The notes below the pieces were generated by a model, which was not told the origin of the DNA, ran no database searches, and saw nothing but the letters and a program-made list of their open reading frames with translations. From assembly GCA_963695885.1 (NCBI GenBank), contig CAVOIH010000008.1, positions 1-64,000 on the forward strand: DNA of 64,000 nt. Reading direction: 5' to 3'. The position numbers and the translations under genes were made by a program. Origin of the DNA: 67-14 sp963695885 (lineage in GTDB: Bacteria > Actinomycetota > Thermoleophilia > Solirubrobacterales > 70-9). Below, in pieces: positions 62,004 to 64,000 of the stretch (its first letter is position 1; each line of letters begins with the position of its first letter).

Positions 62004-62931
62004 CACTCGCCGTTCTGGCGCCTTCAGCCTTGTCGCTCCGGCCGAGCCTCGGGCCGATGCGCTCGGCGACCAGGTCGAGGTCGGTGCGGTGCTTGATGAT
62101 GATCGACAGCGACTCGCGGAAGGTCTTGCCGTCGATGTCGTCGGCGCCCATCAGGATCAGGGTCCTGGCCCAGTCGATCGATTCGGCGATCGAGGGCGGC
62201 TTCTTCAGGTCCAGCTCGCGGACCATGTCGACGATCTCGACCAGTCTGGCCGCCAGCGCCTCGTCGATCTCGGGGGCGTGGAGGCGGATGATTTCGACCT
62301 CGCGTTCGGGAGCCGGGTAGTCCAGCCAAAGGTAGAGGCAGCGGCGCTTCAGGGCCTCGGTCAATTCGCGCGAGTTGTTCGAGGTCAACAGCACGATCGG
62401 GTGTGTCTTCGCTTCGATCTTGCCCATCTCGGGGATCGAGATCTGGAAGTCGGAGAGCAGCTCGAGCAGCATCGCCTCGAACTCCTGGTCGGTCTTGTCG
62501 ATCTCGTCGATCAGCAGGACCACCGGATCCGGATTGGCGATCGCGCGCATCAGCGGGCGTTCGAGCAGGAACTCCTCGGTGAAGATCTCGCCCATGTCGA
62601 CCGTGTCCTTCTCGCCTTCCTTCGCGGTCGAGGCGACTGCCTGGATCTGGAGCAGCTGCTTTCGGTAGTTCCACTCGTAGAGGGCCTTGGCTTCATCGAG
62701 CCCTTCGTAGCACTGGAGCCGCACCAGCTCGCGGCCCGTGGCCCTCGACAGGGCCTTGGCCAGCTCGGTCTTGCCGACTCCGGCGGGGCCCTCGACCAGG
62801 ACCGGCTTGCCCAGCCGCTGGGCCAGGAAGGCGATCAGGGCGGTCGAATCGTCGGCGAGGTAACGCGCCTCGCGGAGCGCTTCGGCGACGGCTTCGGGCG
62901 TTTCGGGGTCGGCGGACACGGTGCTGGGCAT
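61987..62931 (-). CDS. MoxR/CoxD-type AAA+ ATPase
   Basis: A 314-residue AAA+ ATPase. Walker A GPAGVGKT is at 48-55, Walker B LLIDEID at 139-145, sensor 1 is in VLLTSNNSRELTEALKRRC. It matches the MoxR/CoxD group that partners VWA proteins in chaperone-like remodelling of metalloenzymes. The clientele is not visible: no CO dehydrogenase gene lies in the window. It starts ~40 bp from the divergent PPK2 gene. Confidence 0.9.
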   Translation of the reverse strand: MPSTVSADPETPEAVAEALREARYLADDSTALIAFLAQRLGKPVLVEGPAGVGKTELAKALSRATGRELVRLQCYEGLDEAKALYEWNYRKQLLQIQAVASTAKEGEKDTVDMGEIFTEEFLLERPLMRAIANPDPVVLLIDEIDKTDQEFEAMLLELLSDFQISIPEMGKIEAKTHPIVLLTSNNSRELTEALKRRCLYLWLDYPAPEREVEIIRLHAPEIDEALAARLVEIVDMVRELDLKKPPSIAESIDWARTLILMGADDIDGKTFRESLSIIIKHRTDLDLVAERIGPRLGRSDKAEGARTASDGDGR

Positions 62932-62969
62932 GTTGCGAAGGATAGGGGTCGCGCGGATATCCTCACTTC

Positions 62970-63731
62970 ATGGACCGCCTCACCGAAGTCGACCTCACCC
63001 TGGACTACCAGCGCAAGAAGTACGAGAAGCGGCTCGGGGCGGCGCAGGAGCGGCTTGCCGCCCTGCGCCTGACCCTCGGCGGGCAGATCGGCTCGGGTGA
63101 GGTCGGCCCGCCCGTCTGCGTGGTCATGGAGGGCTGGGACGCATCCGGCAAGGGCGGGGCGATCAAGCGGCTCGCCGCCCCGATGGATCCGCGGCACGTG
63201 CGCGTCGTGCAGTTCGCGGCACCCACCACGGACGAGAAGCGGCACCACTTCCTCTGGCGCTTCTGGCCGTCGCTTCCGGGCTGGGGTGGCATGGCCGTCT
63301 TCGACCGCAGCTGGTACGGCCGGGTCCTGGTCGAACGGGTCGAGGGGTACGCCAAGAAGGAGGAATGGAGGCGGTCGTACAAGGAGATCCGCGACTTCGA
63401 GCAGAACCTCACCGACGAAGGGACGATCCTGGTCAAACTGTGGCTCCACCTTTCGGAGGATGAACAGCTCGAGCGGTTCGAAGCACGTGCCGCCGATCCG
63501 CTGAAGAGCTGGAAGCTGACCGACGAGGACTGGCGGAACCGGGAGAAGCGTCCCGACTACGCCGAGGCGGTCGAGGACATGTTCGAGAAGACCCACACGG
63601 AAGCCGCGCCGTGGAACGTTATCTCGTCGGAGTCGAAGCGCTACTCGAGGGTCTCGGTGATCGAGACAGTGAACGCCCGGATCGAGAACGGGCTGGAGCG
63701 CTGGGGCTTCAAGCTGCCGTCACTCGATTGA
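62970..63731 (+). CDS. ppk2: Polyphosphate kinase 2 family protein
   Basis: A 253-residue PPK2: Walker A GWDASGKGG at 55-63, the lid-like MDPRHVRVV and FDRSWYGRVL at 111-120, and the RW..SSEKRY-type ending (VISSESKRYSRV). PPK2 enzymes transfer phosphate between polyphosphate and nucleotides. It belongs to the single-domain class I/III group. It is divergent from MoxR and ends 12 bases inside the opposite gene's end. Confidence 0.92.
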   Translation: MDRLTEVDLTLDYQRKKYEKRLGAAQERLAALRLTLGGQIGSGEVGPPVCVVMEGWDASGKGGAIKRLAAPMDPRHVRVVQFAAPTTDEKRHHFLWRFWPSLPGWGGMAVFDRSWYGRVLVERVEGYAKKEEWRRSYKEIRDFEQNLTDEGTILVKLWLHLSEDEQLERFEARAADPLKSWKLTDEDWRNREKRPDYAEAVEDMFEKTHTEAAPWNVISSESKRYSRVSVIETVNARIENGLERWGFKLPSLD

Positions 63732-64000
63732 GATGTCGGTGACCTTACGTGCGTCGGACTCCGGCGGAGGCCGATGGCCATGGCCGTTGCCGTTCGACCC
63801 GGCTTTGCCCGTGGTGAACGGGTCCTCACCGGTGCGCTCGGCATAGCTCGCCGCGAACGCCTTGAGGATCGTGATCGCCTCGTTCTGGATCGACTGGATC
63901 TGCTGCCTCACCTCGGGGGATGCCGCTGCCTGGAGCAGCTCGGCCGAACGGCAGATCGGGCACCACTCGAGGCATTCATGCCCGCTCGCGGCCTGCTCGT
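63720..64000 (-). CDS. Partial gene, protein with a CxxC zinc-ribbon-like motif
   Basis: The frame runs off the right edge of the window; about 93 C-terminal residues are seen. It includes HECLEWCPICRSAELL, a Cys-x3-Cys-x2-Cys set, followed by a helix, then a Gly/Asn/His-rich linker and an acidic end. Similar small proteins accompany other actinobacterial cytosolic genes, but I do not know the function. The last 12 bases overlap the end of the PPK2 gene. Confidence 0.6.
   Translation of the reverse strand, partial: EQAASGHECLEWCPICRSAELLQAAASPEVRQQIQSIQNEAITILKAFAASYAERTGEDPFTTGKAGSNGNGHGHRPPPESDARKVTDISIE

Overview
The window is 64 kb of high-GC DNA, densely coding on both strands, without tRNA or rRNA genes, CRISPR arrays or insertion sequences. 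It looks like a chromosome piece of a Gram-positive actinobacterium, most likely of the Solirubrobacterales/Thermoleophilia type. That is an inference from an actinobacterial-type integration host factor (mIHF-like), a coproheme decarboxylase (HemQ), an FprA-type ferredoxin reductase, secreted proteins with Lys/Arg/Ala-rich tails, 11-bp-repeat PHO boxes of the Streptomyces type, and many genes whose -10 hexamer lies only 6-8 nt before the start codon (leaderless mRNAs). The first ~806 bases differ: they carry a frameshifted fragment of a Mycobacteriales-like tRNA methyltransferase (TrmI) joined head-on to the middle of a penicillin-acylase gene, which looks like an assembly chimera or an illegitimate junction.

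Layout. 0.8-5.4 kb: acylase beta chain, nitrilase-family amidase, TetR regulator, and a three-gene envelope cluster (DUF4235-like, holin-like, DUF3618). 5.5-8.3 kb: peptide deformylase, ACT-domain protein, DegV, a glutaredoxin-like protein and an IscA/ErpA-type Fe-S carrier. 8.4-16.6 kb: a phosphate-starvation operon behind a four-unit PHO box. It encodes a secreted protein, PstS-C-A-B (PstB with a 71-residue N-terminal extension), a lipoprotein, two zinc-ribbon proteins and a membrane-anchored protein of unknown function. 16.6-18.7 kb: monothiol glutaredoxin, BolA and ferredoxin reductase. 18.8-24.5 kb: hydrolase, HemQ, a large membrane protein and a glycosyltransferase fused to a flippase-like membrane domain. 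24.5-29.2 kb: CYTH and CHAD proteins (polyphosphate-linked families), a gene with a candidate -1 frameshift site, a methyltransferase, and a FadR-type regulator upstream of a sterol-desaturase-family gene carrying a FadR-like operator. 29.2-31.0 kb: a rearranged patch with two histone-deacetylase fragments, a metH 3'-end copy and a truncated AHSA1-like gene. 31.0-38.6 kb: PCMT, MetH, a DUF1697 protein, a FhuF-like protein and an aldehyde dehydrogenase. 38.6-42.1 kb: two tandem PQQ-type sugar dehydrogenase-like genes and a lipoprotein. 42.2-48.3 kb: an MlaE-MlaE-MlaF-RND operon ending in a thioredoxin-fold protein, followed by a 60-bp hairpin repeat array. 48.6-53.6 kb: membrane protein, mIHF-like protein, a serine-palmitoyltransferase-like enzyme divergent from a GNAT protein, and an AlkA-type glycosylase. 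53.6-57.9 kb: a ThiXYZ-like ABC transporter, a TauE/SafE exporter and an Rrf2 regulator. 58.0-64 kb: PhoX-like phosphatase behind a PHO box, lipoprotein nuclease, CoxE-like/MoxR pair, PPK2, and a partial gene.

Themes. Phosphate and polyphosphate recur: pst operon, PhoX, CYTH/CHAD and PPK2, with PHO boxes at two loci. Envelope and lipid functions are the second theme: MlaE-type exporter, GT4/flippase fusion, SPT-like enzyme, desaturase. The least explained parts are the four genes appended to the pst operon, the dispersed 60-bp covarying hairpins, and the A AAA AAC slippery site at 26555.
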